From Adineta vaga (taxonomy: Eukaryota > Rotifera), in assembly GCA_021613535.1 (NCBI GenBank), contig CP075495.1, forward strand, positions 6,820,001 to 6,884,000: DNA of 64,000 bases, in the 5' to 3' direction. Positions 41,080-53,450 of this stretch are shown here, piece by piece; the first letter of the stretch is position 1, and each line of letters opens with the position of its first letter. The translations under genes and the position numbers were made by a program. The notes beneath the pieces are model-generated. The model saw nothing but the letters and a program-made list of their open reading frames with translations, made no database searches and was not told the DNA's origin.

Positions 41080-43411
41080 ATGTTCGCAACAAAATTACGC
41101 CGCTTGCCTTTATCATTGAGTCCAGTGATTCGCCAACAAACAAATATTGCAACAAATTTACAAAATGATAATTCAGAAAGTAAAACAGCAACAAATGGAA
41201 ATGGAACAAATCGATGTACACCACCGACTGAAAAGAAAATTCGTGATAAACATTTGGATAATATTACTGTTACATCTTTTTATTCTCAAACAGCTATTGA
41301 ACAACTTGCAACAAAAGTAATTTTATTTCGTTTTTTTCTTATATAGCTCTATTTCATATATTTTAGCAATCAACTCGTCTTACACCATTAACAATGATGT
41401 ATATTGGAAAAACAGAAGATGGTAGTCATCTTTTGGTAAAGTTAATCGGTACTATCCCGTATGAATTTATTTACGTGTTGTTATATCTATTTTAGCGCTC
41501 GGCTCAATATCTTCATAAAGATTTACCTATTCGTTTTGCACATCGAATAGATGATTTTCGAAATTTACCATTTGTTGTGGCTTGCAATCCTCTATTATTA
41601 GAATTGGTATAAACAAAATATTACATTTTGTTGTCTTATTGAACATTCATTTATTTCTAGCATGAACGATTTATAAAAATCTTTCATTCATTACATTCAT
41701 TTCCACCAGTAAGATAAATTTATAGTTCATATCTTTTTATTAGTTTGTTTTTCTTTTAAATAGATTAAAACTTTAGATCAAGAAAAAGCTTATACTGAAT
41801 TGTTACAAAATACTCTTACATGTAGTTCAGATACATTGCATTTGTTAGCAGAAGGTTTTCGTGAATCTAAAAGACATATCAAAGTAAAGATTTTTCTTAA
41901 GTTTGTTCGATGTTCACTAAATTCAACCGTCATCTTCCCTTGTTTTTTTCAATAGCAAGAAACACTTGTACGTAACTTTCTTGATCGTGCTTTGACTTCT
42001 CGATTGGCTATTAAAATGTTAATCGAACATCATATTGAACTACGCAATGATAAAGTATAGAAAAACATCAACATACCTTGTAATTCATTTGTATTTTTTC
42101 TTCAATAGCAAAATTATATTGGTGCTATATGTATGAGTTTTTCACCAAGAAAACTCATTCAATCATCAGCTGAATATGTCAAGTAAGTGTATTAGAAGAT
42201 GAAATATTTATTTTACATCATTGAGATTGCCTTTTCCCTATTATTAGAAAGGTATGTCGTGCTGAATATGGTGTTGCACCTGACGTCAAAATTGATGGTA
42301 TGTGCACAGTTCATTTCCTTACATAACAACACCACTTAACTATATCATACCGGAAATGCTGAAGAATGCATTCAGGTATGTTTCATTTCGATTTTAGACA
42401 AAAAAAGTATGCAATTGTCTTGATAAATTGTAGAAGAGATATAAAAAGATTATATTTATCTCGACTATAATTGATAGAAGTTTGCTAGTAGATACAAAGT
42501 AAGTTCTTTCTAAACCAAAGCAAACATTCTAACTACACTTTTGATTAGAACACTGATTTTCTTCGTTAGAAAAGACATCGTTCTTTTTCTTTTCAATTAT
42601 TGATTAAGCTAGTTGAACATTGCGGAATACCTCCTATGATTCGTTATTTTGATATGATGTCAATTGGGCAAAATTGAGTGATAGTGAAAATTCAATCTTT
42701 AATTAGTAAAACGAAGATATCTGACAGAAGAAGTCGACATTCTTACTCTCAATATTTTGCACTAAAACTCTTTTCGCTAAAATACATTTCGCCGTTTCAA
42801 CATCATATCATTGAACGCTGCTTAATGCTTTTCATTGATTTCATTCAATAAATTAATGTTCACTACTTATCGTAGGGCTACAGTTGAACATCATCGATAT
42901 TCGGATCTTGGTTTACCAAGTGTTGGTGTGACAATTGCTGTTAATGCAGATGAACTTGTTTTACGGTATGAAATAACGATCAGACATTTAATAAATAATT
43001 TCTTCATATTTCCTTTTTTCTTTTAATGATATTAGCATAAAAGATCGTGGAGGTGGCATGCCACGTGCATTACTCGATAAAATATTCGATTATCATTTTT
43101 CGTCGAATAATTTAACCGATGAATCATCTTTACTTTCTTATACTGATTTTGAAAATCATTTTCATGATCAACTCGTTACAAACAATAGTACAAATCGAAT
43201 GAGTGGGTATGTAAAACAAACATTTCGATTCTTTGATTCAATTTATGAACATGCTTTTTCATTCAGATACGGTTTTGGTGTACCAACATCCCGTGCCTAT
43301 TGTGAATATCTAAATGGATCATTAACAATTGAGACCATGTATGGAATTGGTAGTGATGTTTATGTACGTGTTGGACTTTTAACATCAGAAAATCCGGTTG
43401 TACGTTTATAA
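41080..43411 (+). CDS. BCKDK/PDK-type mitochondrial protein kinase, with a frame break
   Basis: Mitochondrial kinase that inactivates branched-chain ketoacid dehydrogenase. The N-terminus MFATKLRRLPLSLSPVIRQ fits a mitochondrial presequence. The regulatory domain matches BCKDK closely: MMYIGKTEDGSHLLRSAQYL, LPIRFAHRIDDFRNLPF, FPPIKTLDQE, LLAEGFRESKRHI and FLDRALTSRL. ATPase motifs: PEMLKNAFRATVEHH (N box), KDRGGGMPRALLD (G1), GFGVPTSRAYCEYLNGSL (G2/T). About 12 exons. Between VKIDGMCTV and SFPYITTPLNY the frame is lost by one base near 42309-42313 with no usable intron. The next intron (about 42375-42876) is some 500 nt, far longer than its neighbours. Possible pseudogene or assembly error. 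Confidence 0.87.
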
Positions 43412-45659
43412 AAAAAATAACAAACGTTTTGCTAAGTTTTTTTCTCTTTCGTTTCTTAAATCGGGGTAGAGCAAATACTGATATTGATGTGAGAAGATCT
43501 CGCTGTGTGTATAATTCTATATATATATATAACTATGTATGTGTATGTGTGTTTTTCTTTTCTTTTTTTGTTTCGTTATATTTACCTGTCTCATTATATT
43601 TAAACTTGAAACTATATGCCGAAAAGATGCGCTATGAATCTCGTTTTCTTTTTTTGCTTTCATTCTTTCGTATTGGTGTTCTGAATGTTGCCATACTTTT
43701 GTACAGAAATGGAGGATGAAGTTAAAGACAAAATTATCTAGACAAGCATTTTGTATTTATCAACATTTTCCCTCTTCCTTGTTATTAGTGTTTAGTATCC
43801 AGTGGATTTCTTTCTTCTTCAAATTTATATTTACATAAGAAAAATAAACGCGATTTACATCATAGACAAAGAAATAATCTAAATGAAGGTAGTTAAGCTA
43901 TAATAATGATGATAAGTTGAGTATGAAAGTGTTTATACAAGACGTCAATATGGAATGTTTTATTGATCAATTATTTGATATGTGTCATGCGTAAAAGGAT
44001 GTTTGTTTCGATCGTCTGAACATATTTCTTGGCCTTCATTCATCTAAATTTGTACGTGAATGATATGCAGTGCAATAATTACAAGGTTTAGTTCGAAAAA
44101 GTGATTGTCGAAACATTCATGTGAAGTTCATATTCTGATATGAGATGCAAAATCTTTTGTAATTTATTATTTATGATACGAAGGCAATCTCACAACTAAT
44201 GTCAGAGATCGACATAATTCATGTTTATTAAATTCTAATAAATGAATTAATTCTATTTTTAATATTCAACATAGAAGCATGAATCAAAAATCTTTTCTCG
44301 AAAAGAAACTTTCAGAAAATTTTGACATCACAATTATTAGTATTTTTGTTGAAAGAAGATTAATCATATCTGGTCAATTGGAACTATTGCGTTTCGTCTG
44401 AATAGTTGTTTGTCTTTCTATTAACTAACAATATGTTCCGCAGAAAGCAAAATTCTTTCTATTTTTAATTGTTGACATTAGTTGTATGAGAATCTTGTCG
44501 TATAAACCGTATGTGTTGTTGATAATTAGTTTCTTGAATTAGTAATTATATTTAAATACCATGCATAACTACAATAGAAAAGTCATCGAACAGTTCTTTT
44601 ATCGATGTTATCCAGATAGAAAACAAATTTAAAAAATCTATTAAGTCAAAAATAAATTCTTGATGATTAGAAATGACATATGAAATAGAGCATTCGTTCG
44701 AGAGAAAAAATGGTGTGATAATACTTCAATCAAATTCATAAAAAAGATTTACGGAAGAGAAACTGTGTTTTAGATCAAATGTTACATAGAATGAATTCAT
44801 GCAACATATGGTCTGTCATCCGCCTACATGGATAATGTATAACCATTAACTGATTAATACAGAAGAGACATAGTTCTTTTTTCTTTATTGAAAGAAAAAT
44901 GTGCGTAATTAACAAACCTTTATTGTTATACTAGTGCGTAAAAATCATATCTTTGCGTGTTATTCCTATGCGAAAAATAGAAATTTATCAACCGAGATTA
45001 TCGTATATTCATGAAATTAAGATCGCAAAATCTTAATCATCATTTTCTTATGAAGCTTTTTCCTAAGTGTGATGACAATTTCATTAGTTTATTTTTATCG
45101 TATATCAATTCATGTTACACCTTCAATTATCGTCTTCTTCTGCTTCACCATCATCTTGTTTTGACATATGCTATTATCATTGACAAACTTATTTCTCTTC
45201 TTCGCTAACTAACTTCATTGTCAGAAACGATTTTCTTCTCTTCAAGAAGTCTCTATGTAGGCGGTAAAAGAATTCTGTTAGATTTATCACAACATTTACT
45301 GGACAGTTAACTGAAATCTTCTAATTGACGCATATACACAACCCTCAAGATTATTCGATGAATTTAACAGAAAATGTGTCAATCATATTTAGTTGTTTGT
45401 TTCTATTACATTGTATAATTAGACAGAAAAATGATGAATAAGTATAAGTATATGTATAACAAACATTTCCAACTCTAGCTTTTTTCTTCTCTCTCTCTCT
45501 CTTCGTCCCCCACTCATTGTAATGTTTACATACTAGCTCTATTATCTAAACATCGAAGACAGAGACATATATATATATAAATATCTAACGCGTATTCATA
45601 TTATGTGAATAAATCAAACAAAAACACTGAAACGGTAAGGACATATCGAGGCATTAATA
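43412..45659. other. Long intergenic region
   Basis: About 2.2 kb between convergent genes. It includes an (AT)n tract near 43519-43530, TG-rich sequence near 43535-43553, a (TC)n tract near 45487-45501 and another (AT)n near 45569-45578. No exon supported on either strand. Confidence 0.55.
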
Positions 45660-46863
45660 CTAGTTTTTCAGCACATTGTAAAGACGTTTTTCCAATTTGT
45701 CACGACGAATTCGTTCTGTAGAAATAAAACAATAGGGATAAAACTAAGAAGAACTTTTCTATTTTGTAAACATACCGAATACATCAACAAACATATTTGT
45801 AATCGGCATAAAACGAAGAAGATCATACAAACTCGATGTAGATCTTTCATTTGCTAGATCAGTAACAATTTCTTTCAATTCAGTAAGTTGTTTTTCGAGT
45901 AGATCATTCTTCAATATTAGATCTCTCATTGTTTTCATATTTTCACAATCGAATCTTTCTAGAAAAATAAAAACAACATAAATCAGAATAGTACATTCAA
46001 TATATAGACAAAGAGATTCTTTCTTTCTTTCTATCATACCCGGAAAGAAGTATTCGATAAATTTCTCTAAATGTTTATAAACGCTTTGTTTCCGTTCATT
46101 GATCATATCATTCAATGTTTTATATTGAATATGTCTTGAACTACCAAATGCATAATCTGTTAAGTTTTCTTCTCGACGTATATCGACAAAAAAGATTCGA
46201 TCTTCAAAATAATCGAGAATAATATTATATTTTGGATTACATCGAAATTCATCTAATAAACGTTGACGTTCGGATGAATTCAATGTATTGACTTCATCAA
46301 TATCAGGACGAGTATAGAATGTGATTAATAAACATGAGTTATTATATGCTTTTCTTGTTAAAACAGTTTCTAAGTATTGAAAAGTAAAGAAAGAATCAAC
46401 TATTATTTTAAAGAATAATTCTTTTGTTTTACCGTAGATTTCCGAAAATAAATTTGCTTCATCCGATGTAAAAACATCCATTCTTATACAATAGAAAACT
46501 AAATAGAGAATGAATAGAATTTCAATCTTACGAAGATAAACTTACTTATATCAAAACCATTGCGAATTTCTTTTAGGAAAAGAATAACTTTCAGTCTATG
46601 TTCATTTTCATCTTCTGTATCACGAAAACCAATTGTATCGATATAAGTTACTTGATAACTTGTTTTACTAACGAATTGTTTAGTTGTTGATGAAACTGAA
46701 TTTCCCAAGAGTTCATTGGAATTCGACAATAGATTAAATAGACTAGTTTTGCCTAACAAAAAAGAAAACTCATGAGACAAATGATCAGAATGAATAGAGT
46801 AAAACTCTACGAACCGGAACCAGTTCGACCGAGAAAAAGAACAACTTTATTTTCATCCGTCAT
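45660..46863 (-). CDS. AIG1/GIMAP-like GTPase
   Basis: P-loop GTPase of the septin-related AIG1/GIMAP group, which in other animals acts at membranes and in immunity. Exon 1 (46863-46815) starts MTDENKVVLFLGRTGSG; exon 2 from 46752 continues KTSLFNLL, completing the Walker A GRTGSGKTS. G3 is YIDTIGFRDT. The next exon has IFYCIRMDVFTSDEANLF, a typical AIG1 helix, then LLITFYTRPDID at the G4 position. C-terminal exons are a charged coiled-coil (ENMKTMRDLILKNDLLEKQL) ending RRDKLEKRLYNVLKN. About 320 aa, five exons. No transmembrane segment is evident, although some GIMAPs have one. Confidence 0.82.
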
Positions 46864-47698
46864 AGTGATTTTTCTGTAAGTAAATGTTTCTAACGATTCG
46901 ATGATTAGTTGTGAACATGATTTGTTAAGAAATAGTTCGTTTCTGGCCAATATAATGATTTATTTCGTTCGTTCTCTTGAATTTCACTACATCTACTGAT
47001 ATATTATACATAACTATACTTTTCTAACATAGAATTCGCGAAGAGTTCATTTTATCACTATATAAATTATTAAGTGTCAATGAATTCCTTAGTGAGAATC
47101 ATTCAACTTATCTGTTAATAAATCGTATATTCATGCGTGATAAGACATTTTTATTAGTTAGAAAAGGAAGCTGTTATCATCTTTTAGACGAAATTATTAG
47201 ATTAGAGAAAAGAAGTATATGTAATATATTTCAAAGTAAACTATCTGTTTTTTTCGGATTTCTTACTTTTTTTTGTGACTGATGTTGTGTATCAAAGAAT
47301 GATGAAGGAATATTCAAGAACAAAAAACTAAGATCGAATAATATTTTTATTATTTTGTTATACAGATTTCATTAAAATCTTCCAAGGTTATATGAAATAT
47401 TTCGAGATACTGTGGATTAGATTGTATGATTTTAGTCCGGTGAGAGGTTCATAAAAGAAGGATGACTTTTAATTTTACCTGCAGTTTCAAAACTAAATAT
47501 CCTGTCAGTAGGTGGGAAAGAATGTTTATATAAAAGATTCATTTCCGTATTTTTTTCATTGAAATATTGTTTAGTGTGAAAACTGATAGAAAGAACAAAT
47601 TCATATCTTTCATATAATTAAATATTTCAATTTGATTCTTTCTCTTTTAGTTCTTTTATTTGAAAACTAAATCATATCATAATCTGATCATAAAAATA
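46864..47698. promoter_or_regulatory. Divergent spacer, GTPase and neuropeptide genes
   Basis: About 835 nt of AT-rich sequence between head-to-head starts. A pyrimidine tract ending ctcttttag (47650) lies about 50 nt before the neuropeptide ATG and may be a 5' UTR acceptor. No promoter motif could be assigned. Confidence 0.4.
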
Positions 47699-47998
47699 AT
47701 GTATCGCTTAACACTTCTCCTCCTTTTTCTATGTGTTTTATTCATACAATTTCATCCGGAACAAGCTGCTAGTGTCTACCTTCCATCTGCAGATGATACT
47801 GATGATCAACCAGTAGCTTTACCTTCCTCATCTTTATTGAAATCATGGTATAATAAACGATTCTCTGATCTTGAAGACAATGATCAAAATGAATACATGG
47901 AACATTTATGGAAACGTTATTCACCTGAATTAGGATCGCTTCGTCAACGACGACGCTTTGGAAATACACGCTACGGCCGTAGTTTATCCGAAGAGTAA
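47699..47998 (+). CDS. Putative RYamide-like neuropeptide precursor
   Basis: 99-aa precursor in one exon from the ATG at 47699. The signal peptide is MYRLTLLLLFLCVLFIQFHP. Dibasic KR sites lie before FSDLEDNDQNEYMEHLW and before YSPELGSLRQ. An RRR site precedes FGNTRYGR, where Gly is the amide donor and Arg the cleavage site, so the predicted product is FGNTRY-amide. This fits the FxxxRYamide consensus of protostome RYamide/luqin peptides. The tail is SLSEE; there are no cysteines, so the C-terminal disulfide motif seen in many luqin/RYamide precursors is missing. Start and frame are unambiguous; peptide identity is inference. Confidence 0.75.
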   Translation: MYRLTLLLLFLCVLFIQFHPEQAASVYLPSADDTDDQPVALPSSSLLKSWYNKRFSDLEDNDQNEYMEHLWKRYSPELGSLRQRRRFGNTRYGRSLSEE

Positions 47999-50265
47999 TC
48001 ATGACAAGTACTTTCATCTTTGCACTAGTTTCTGTATTACATTTCATGAAATTTCATTATAATAATATCTATAAAAGAAAATTTCAATGAATATATCTAT
48101 CCATTTTGAACAATCAAGATGTATTGTTGAGCAATGCCAGACGCGCGTTCACTTGTCATTGACATGTCGATTTGTCTATCTATTTATCTATCGATAAGAT
48201 ATATATATATACAAAAGATTGATTTTTATGGTTATTGAAGGTATACGGAGAAAGAAGAAGGAGAGATATCATCAAGGGCTCTCACTAGATGATGAGAGGT
48301 TCAATCAGTAGTTGTATATCGATCTTCTTCTTCTTCTTCTTCTTCTCCAATATATCTAATTGTTTGAATGAAAGACAAAGAAGATTGAACATCTAATCTA
48401 ACATCTGATAATCATTGAACTAAATTCTAAGGAAATGAAAACCATTATTATCTAATTGAAATTTCAAATGATAATAACACAGGAAAAGTCTGTATTTGAA
48501 CAGCCGTCTAACGGCCTACTTAACTACAATTGTGATGTATTTATTATCTTGCCCCGGAAAACAACACATTAGTATGCAATTGAGAAGAGAGGGAGAAAGA
48601 CAGATTGAGATAGATAGTCAGTGTTTTATTACAAGATAAATGTAAAGTGAAGTTCAAGAATGTTGACCTTCTTTGTTCAATGAAATTTGTTTTTTTTCTC
48701 TTTTCTTTATAGATTTAACAAATTTCTTACTTGTTTATATCTATTTCTTTGATACGATCGATGGACAAAGAAGCATCGACAATAGTGACGTGTGTCTGGT
48801 CAATGTTAGTACTACACATTGCGAAAGAAAAGAGAAGGACGAGATTTATGCATTTTGTTGATTAATTCTAATCACGATCTTTTGTTGTCTATCGATAGCC
48901 AGAGACCAGATAGAAGTGCGAATAGAAGAAGAAAAAAAGTCATTAGACAATGGCGATTAGTAGGTGATGAACGATGTATAAGCACACACGTATATAAACA
49001 TGTACGGTGTCATCTGGAATCGTACAATTGTCTCATGTGTGCTTGATAGAGCACGAATTGTTCATTACAAATGATGAGTTCTTTTTTATTTCTTCTCAAT
49101 TGATTCAAAGAAAAGTTAAGGTAATTGTTTTTTATTAGTAATGTTATTCCTTTTGAGTTCTGCGATTAAATTATGAAAGATATCTATTAAACTTGCATCA
49201 TCAGTTGATCTATTTCTCTCCACAGGGGGTATACTCATTGATTCGTTCGAATAACATCTATGGATAGAAGGCACATCAACTCTAATCAAGTGAATGTGCA
49301 TAGCAGCAGGATCGGCGCGTCTTATCGAAAGAAAAGAGAGAGAGGGTGAAAGAAGGAGGAGAGAGATGAAGAAGAATGTTAACCATCATTTGTATTACAC
49401 CGTCGCGTCAAGTGTGGGCGTGTGAGGAACTGGACTGATGTTCCTCTACCGTTAAGACACACAATCACCATCATTATTCAGACTGTTGTTATGTGTACGC
49501 GTGTCAGAAATTGATGAACGATAGCAAAAGGAATCCGTTTGAAAATACCGCTATGTCTAGTCTTTAAGAATGTTTTTTTTCTTGGATATCAGTCAGTGAC
49601 AAATATGTTTTGTATATTGATCAGTAATCTCTCTCCTGTGGTGGTGTATTGTAGACGATTTACTACTATTCAGGGACACTTTCATTCAGTTGAACTTTTT
49701 AATGTATATATGAATAGCATTGTAAAAGATAATCATTCTCATTCTTCTCTTGTACAATGTATGTATATATATATATGTATGGATTCAGATGAGTCGTTTA
49801 TTCACGCGAAATGATGTGTGAAAGGAATATTTCTATAGAATAAAATTTGTTCTTGGAGATGTCGAATGAGCGAGAAGATGGTAGACATGGAACTATATGT
49901 ATGATGCATGAATGGTGTATGTGTGTGTGTCTGCAAGGTGTGACTCTTGCATGAAGTGCATATAATGAGTATGCCTGTTTTATTTTTAGTATAGACTAAC
50001 ACGACGAGACTATAAAAATCGCCATCGGCTATCTTCGTCTCAACTCTCAATCTTCTCTTCGTGTTTTTCTTTTCTTTTTTCTTCTCAATCGACAAAGGAT
50101 CATGTTGAAAAGTTAACGTCTATTGTTCCTGTCAATCTTACGTCTAGATCATCAATAATAAAATACTTTTATTGTATTTCATTCAGGTAAGATTGATAAG
50201 ATAATTGTATCTTTATAGATTTATTATCAATTGTAGAGTTACTTTTCTTTAAAGAGTATTCAACG
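47999..50265. other. Long intergenic region
   Basis: About 2.3 kb. It contains a (CTT)n microsatellite at 48323-48346, short (AT)n near 48199-48210 and 49765-49776, and purine-rich GA tracts at 49330-49375. A donor-like CAG|GTAAG at 50186-50187 suggests a non-coding 5' exon of the Shisa-like gene. No other gene seen. Confidence 0.55.
48323..48346. repeat. (CTT)n microsatellite
   Basis: About eight perfect CTT units in intergenic DNA. Confidence 0.9.
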
Positions 50266-50926
50266 ATGTTCAATAGTTGTCCAGGATATTTAGATGATTC
50301 AGGTAGTGAAACATTTTAAGAAGTCGAAAAAATGTTTTTCAAGAATGAATATGTTCTGCTTTGTAGGTATTTGGAATAATGGCTTCAGTTGTCAACCAAT
50401 CAATAATCGAATGCGTATTTGTTGTGGACCAGAAAATCGACGCGAATGTTGTTTTGCTGATCAATTTTCACATCGATCTGATTCAACAACTGATTCTGAT
50501 CTCTCATTATCTCCATCATCGTCACCAACAGCAGTATTAAATAAAAATAACTCCGTTTTCACAATTACTTCTTCGTCATATATACTTATCCTTGTTGCAA
50601 TTGGTCTTACCTTGGCTTTACTTATCATATTACTTATCGTCTTTGCCTGTGCTATACGTCGTAAATTAAATCGATCATCATCTTCATCGTCCTCTTCATC
50701 ATCATGTTCATCAGAATCAACTTCAATTAATAAACATTCTCGTCGTTTATCTATTGTACTAGCAAATTCATCGAAAAGTGGTGCAAGTAGTCCTGTGCCA
50801 AGTACCTATGTTGATTATTGGTCACGTACAATTGTCTCTCCATCTGAATGGACATTGACAAGACCATATACTTCTTTTATAGGAGGACATCAAAGTAATA
50901 ATCATAATTATTATATTGACCAGTAA
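50266..50926 (+). CDS. Shisa-like single-pass membrane protein
   Basis: Two exons, 50266-50302 and 50367-50926, about 198 aa. The Cys-rich head CPGYLDDSGIWNNGFSCQP...RICCGPENRRECC has the paired CC spacing of Shisa proteins, which modulate receptor maturation (Frizzled, FGFR, AMPA receptors). A Ser/Thr/Pro stalk precedes one TM segment (ILILVAIGLTLALLIILLIVFACAI) and a cytoplasmic tail beginning RRKLNR, then a poly-Ser tract. No signal peptide is present after this ATG; the frame stays open a few codons upstream to an AG acceptor (50236), so a 5' exon with the signal may be missing from this model. Confidence 0.78.
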
Positions 50927-51550
50927 AAAAACTGAAAATATCAAAAGAATCATGTTTTTTTTATACAATTTTTGTTAGTCTATTCTCTGGTTTTCTTTTG
51001 TTCTATTCTGTTTGTATCGTGCAGTCACAATGAAACGAATCTAACTGAAACTTCATCTTTTTATTGTATTACTTGAAAATTTAAATAAAAAATAATGTCG
51101 AAGTATTCTACAGAAAAAACAATTTATCTAATAACTATTCTCCTATAACGATGATTAGTGCAAAATCTTCATGTCAGATTTATCAGTAATTTAAAAGATC
51201 TATTGATTGATTTTTCTCGTTAAACTCACATTGAATAACAAAGAAAAAAAAACCAAATCATTGATCGTCAACTTTCAAATACATGCAAATAGCATTAGAA
51301 ATTCTGAAGGAGATGTGATTTTTCTTTCTATATTATTCCTTATAATTGTAAGAAGAGAAAAAAAGTGAAACATGTTAAATAAACATTTCATTTTCATTAT
51401 CGTCGTTATTTAACTAACAAACGAACAAAAATAAAAGGAATAACCACGACGAAATTACAAAACGTAGGAGCGAAAGAGAGAGAGAGAAAGAAAGAACGAA
51501 ACGTCAATTTTTTTTAATAAAAATTAATTTTCAACAAAAGAAATACAATT
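50927..51550. other. Intergenic between Shisa-like gene and unidentified gene
   Basis: About 620 nt, AT-rich, with AATAAA near 51085 fitting the Shisa-like 3' end and a GAGA tract at 51472-51486. Nothing else recognised. Confidence 0.5.
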
Positions 51551-53345
51551 ATGTCGAATACATTATGTGTTTATAATACGATACATGGATCTTTTAATCG
51601 ACGAGAAATAAGGTACATACTATGAAACCTTTGATATTCATTCAGAAGAAAAAAAAACGATTATTTGTTTTTCTATTGTAGAATGTTGGCACATGCTTTA
51701 GGAGTGAGATCAAATTGAATAGTATTGATTATTTTCTTACAAAAAGATTGTTTAGTTGCCAGAAGACCGTCTGGAACATCGATTAAATAAACTTGGACTT
51801 GGGGAAACAATTTTAATTTCCGTAAAATTGATTGAATAGAAAGAAGAAAAGATGAAATGAATTATTCTGATTTTTTCTTTCATCTAGGATTTATTACATG
51901 TTCTCAAACAAGGTGCATTCAAGACTGATATTCATCGTATGTTTAATAGTCAAAGTGGTACTTACAACAGTCTTGTACTCGTGAAAACTCTTCAATTAGT
52001 TGATTCACATGTATTCAGGTAGAAATTTAATTTTCATATTCATGTTCATCATTTATTTACATTCAATTAGTTTTCATGAAATACATAAAGCACGTTTAGC
52101 ATTTGATGTCTATGAAATGAATGCATTACGAAATGATAAGAATACATTCGATTTAATTCTTTATACAATTAAAGTACTATTTCAAAATTTGTTTTGTTGT
52201 ATTATCACTTGTTTTCAATTTTATTCTAGTCATGTGATTATCGTATTAGTCCTATTAAACTTCGGCATCGTTTGTATCATTATCATTTAAATAAAACGCG
52301 AATTTTACATCTATGTGAATATTTTGATTTATTATTAATGTCAGATCGAATAGATAAAAAAGCAGAATTAGATGCGAAGAAGGTATGAATAGCATGATCA
52401 TGATTTTTTTTTCTCAAGTTTATTTTATTTTCTTTCGGTTTAGATTATTGATATTGCTAATCCAAAATCAGTTGATCAACAGTTAATTGATGAAATGGAT
52501 GCGAAATATTTAGATGAGGAACAGAATGGATTTTTTCAAGAAGTTTATCCTAAAGAAAAACTGATTGAAAATAGTGTTTGGCCAGCAAAAATTGCTTGGC
52601 AAAATCAGGTTGGATTGAAATAACTTTATTTGCAATTTCTTCAAGTGAAAGTTTTTGTTTTATCCATCAAAAGGTTAATGAAGCTGCTTTACAAAAAGCT
52701 CAACTTCGAAAACAATTAACAGCAAGTATATTTTCATTAAAACAATCACGAACGGGAAGTGCTTGTACATCTCCGGGACATTCATTATATCACAGTAAAT
52801 TCATATCAAAGGTTGATCGAATATATTTAATAATTGCTCTGCTTATCTGAAATAGAGTTTTGTCGACCTCGTCCGGCAACAACAGTGGTAACGACACGTT
52901 TAGATGTACCATCACTACCTATCGTTGAACGACTTGAAACTTCAACTAATAATGTACAACAGTGTCCACAATCGAATACTACAGAGATTGTATCAAAAGG
53001 AACCGAAATTGCAGAGCGTATTCAACGATTACGATCACAGTCATCTTTTCTCGTAATAACTATTGGATTTCTTTGTTTGAAAAATTTGATTTCGGACTTT
53101 TTTTTCTACTCGATTAGGAATTCAAATATGCTTTACAACGAGAAGATTATATAAATGAACTTTTCCCAAACGGTTATTCGAAGTCAGTCACAGTTTCAAC
53201 GACGAGTAAGTTTTGTTTTTATTAGAAAAAAAAGCAATTGAATTTAACATTTTTCGTTTATTACTATAACAAAGAACCTATCGAGCGTCGTATCAAAACA
53301 GCTAAACCATCAATGTATTGGACAAACCAATGTGTAACAAAATGA
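51551..53345 (+). CDS. Unidentified multi-exon protein
   Basis: Starts MSNTLCVYNTIHGSFNRREI at 51551 and ends CVTK-TGA at 53345. About 12 exons with short introns join in one frame: MLAHALG, LPEDRLEHRLNKLGLGETIL, DLLHVLKQGAFKTDIHRMF, FHEIHKARLAFDVYEMNALR, SCDYRISPIKLRHRLYHYHL, HLCEYFDLLLMSDRIDKKAE, VNEAALQKAQLRKQLTASIF, a Ser/Thr-rich part with CRPRPATTVVTTRLDVP, and ERIQRLRSQSSFLEFKYAL. About 400 aa, mostly helical and charged, no signal or TM segment. I do not recognise a family. The consistent splicing indicates a real gene. Confidence 0.7.
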
Positions 53346-53450
53346 TACTACAGAAACAAAATATTTGTTGTTTATATGAAGTTAAAATAAAACATATTGA
53401 TGAATAGCATGAGAACCATATATAAAATACTATAAAGACAAAAAAAACCA

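Noticed and set aside
42300-42311. 12-nt GT...AG segment as an intron explaining the BCKDK break
   Set aside because: Too short to splice, and removing it does not restore the frame.
43429-43719. 96-aa frame after BCKDK
   Set aside because: Phe/Tyr-rich translation of T-rich 3' flank with simple repeats; no coding signature.
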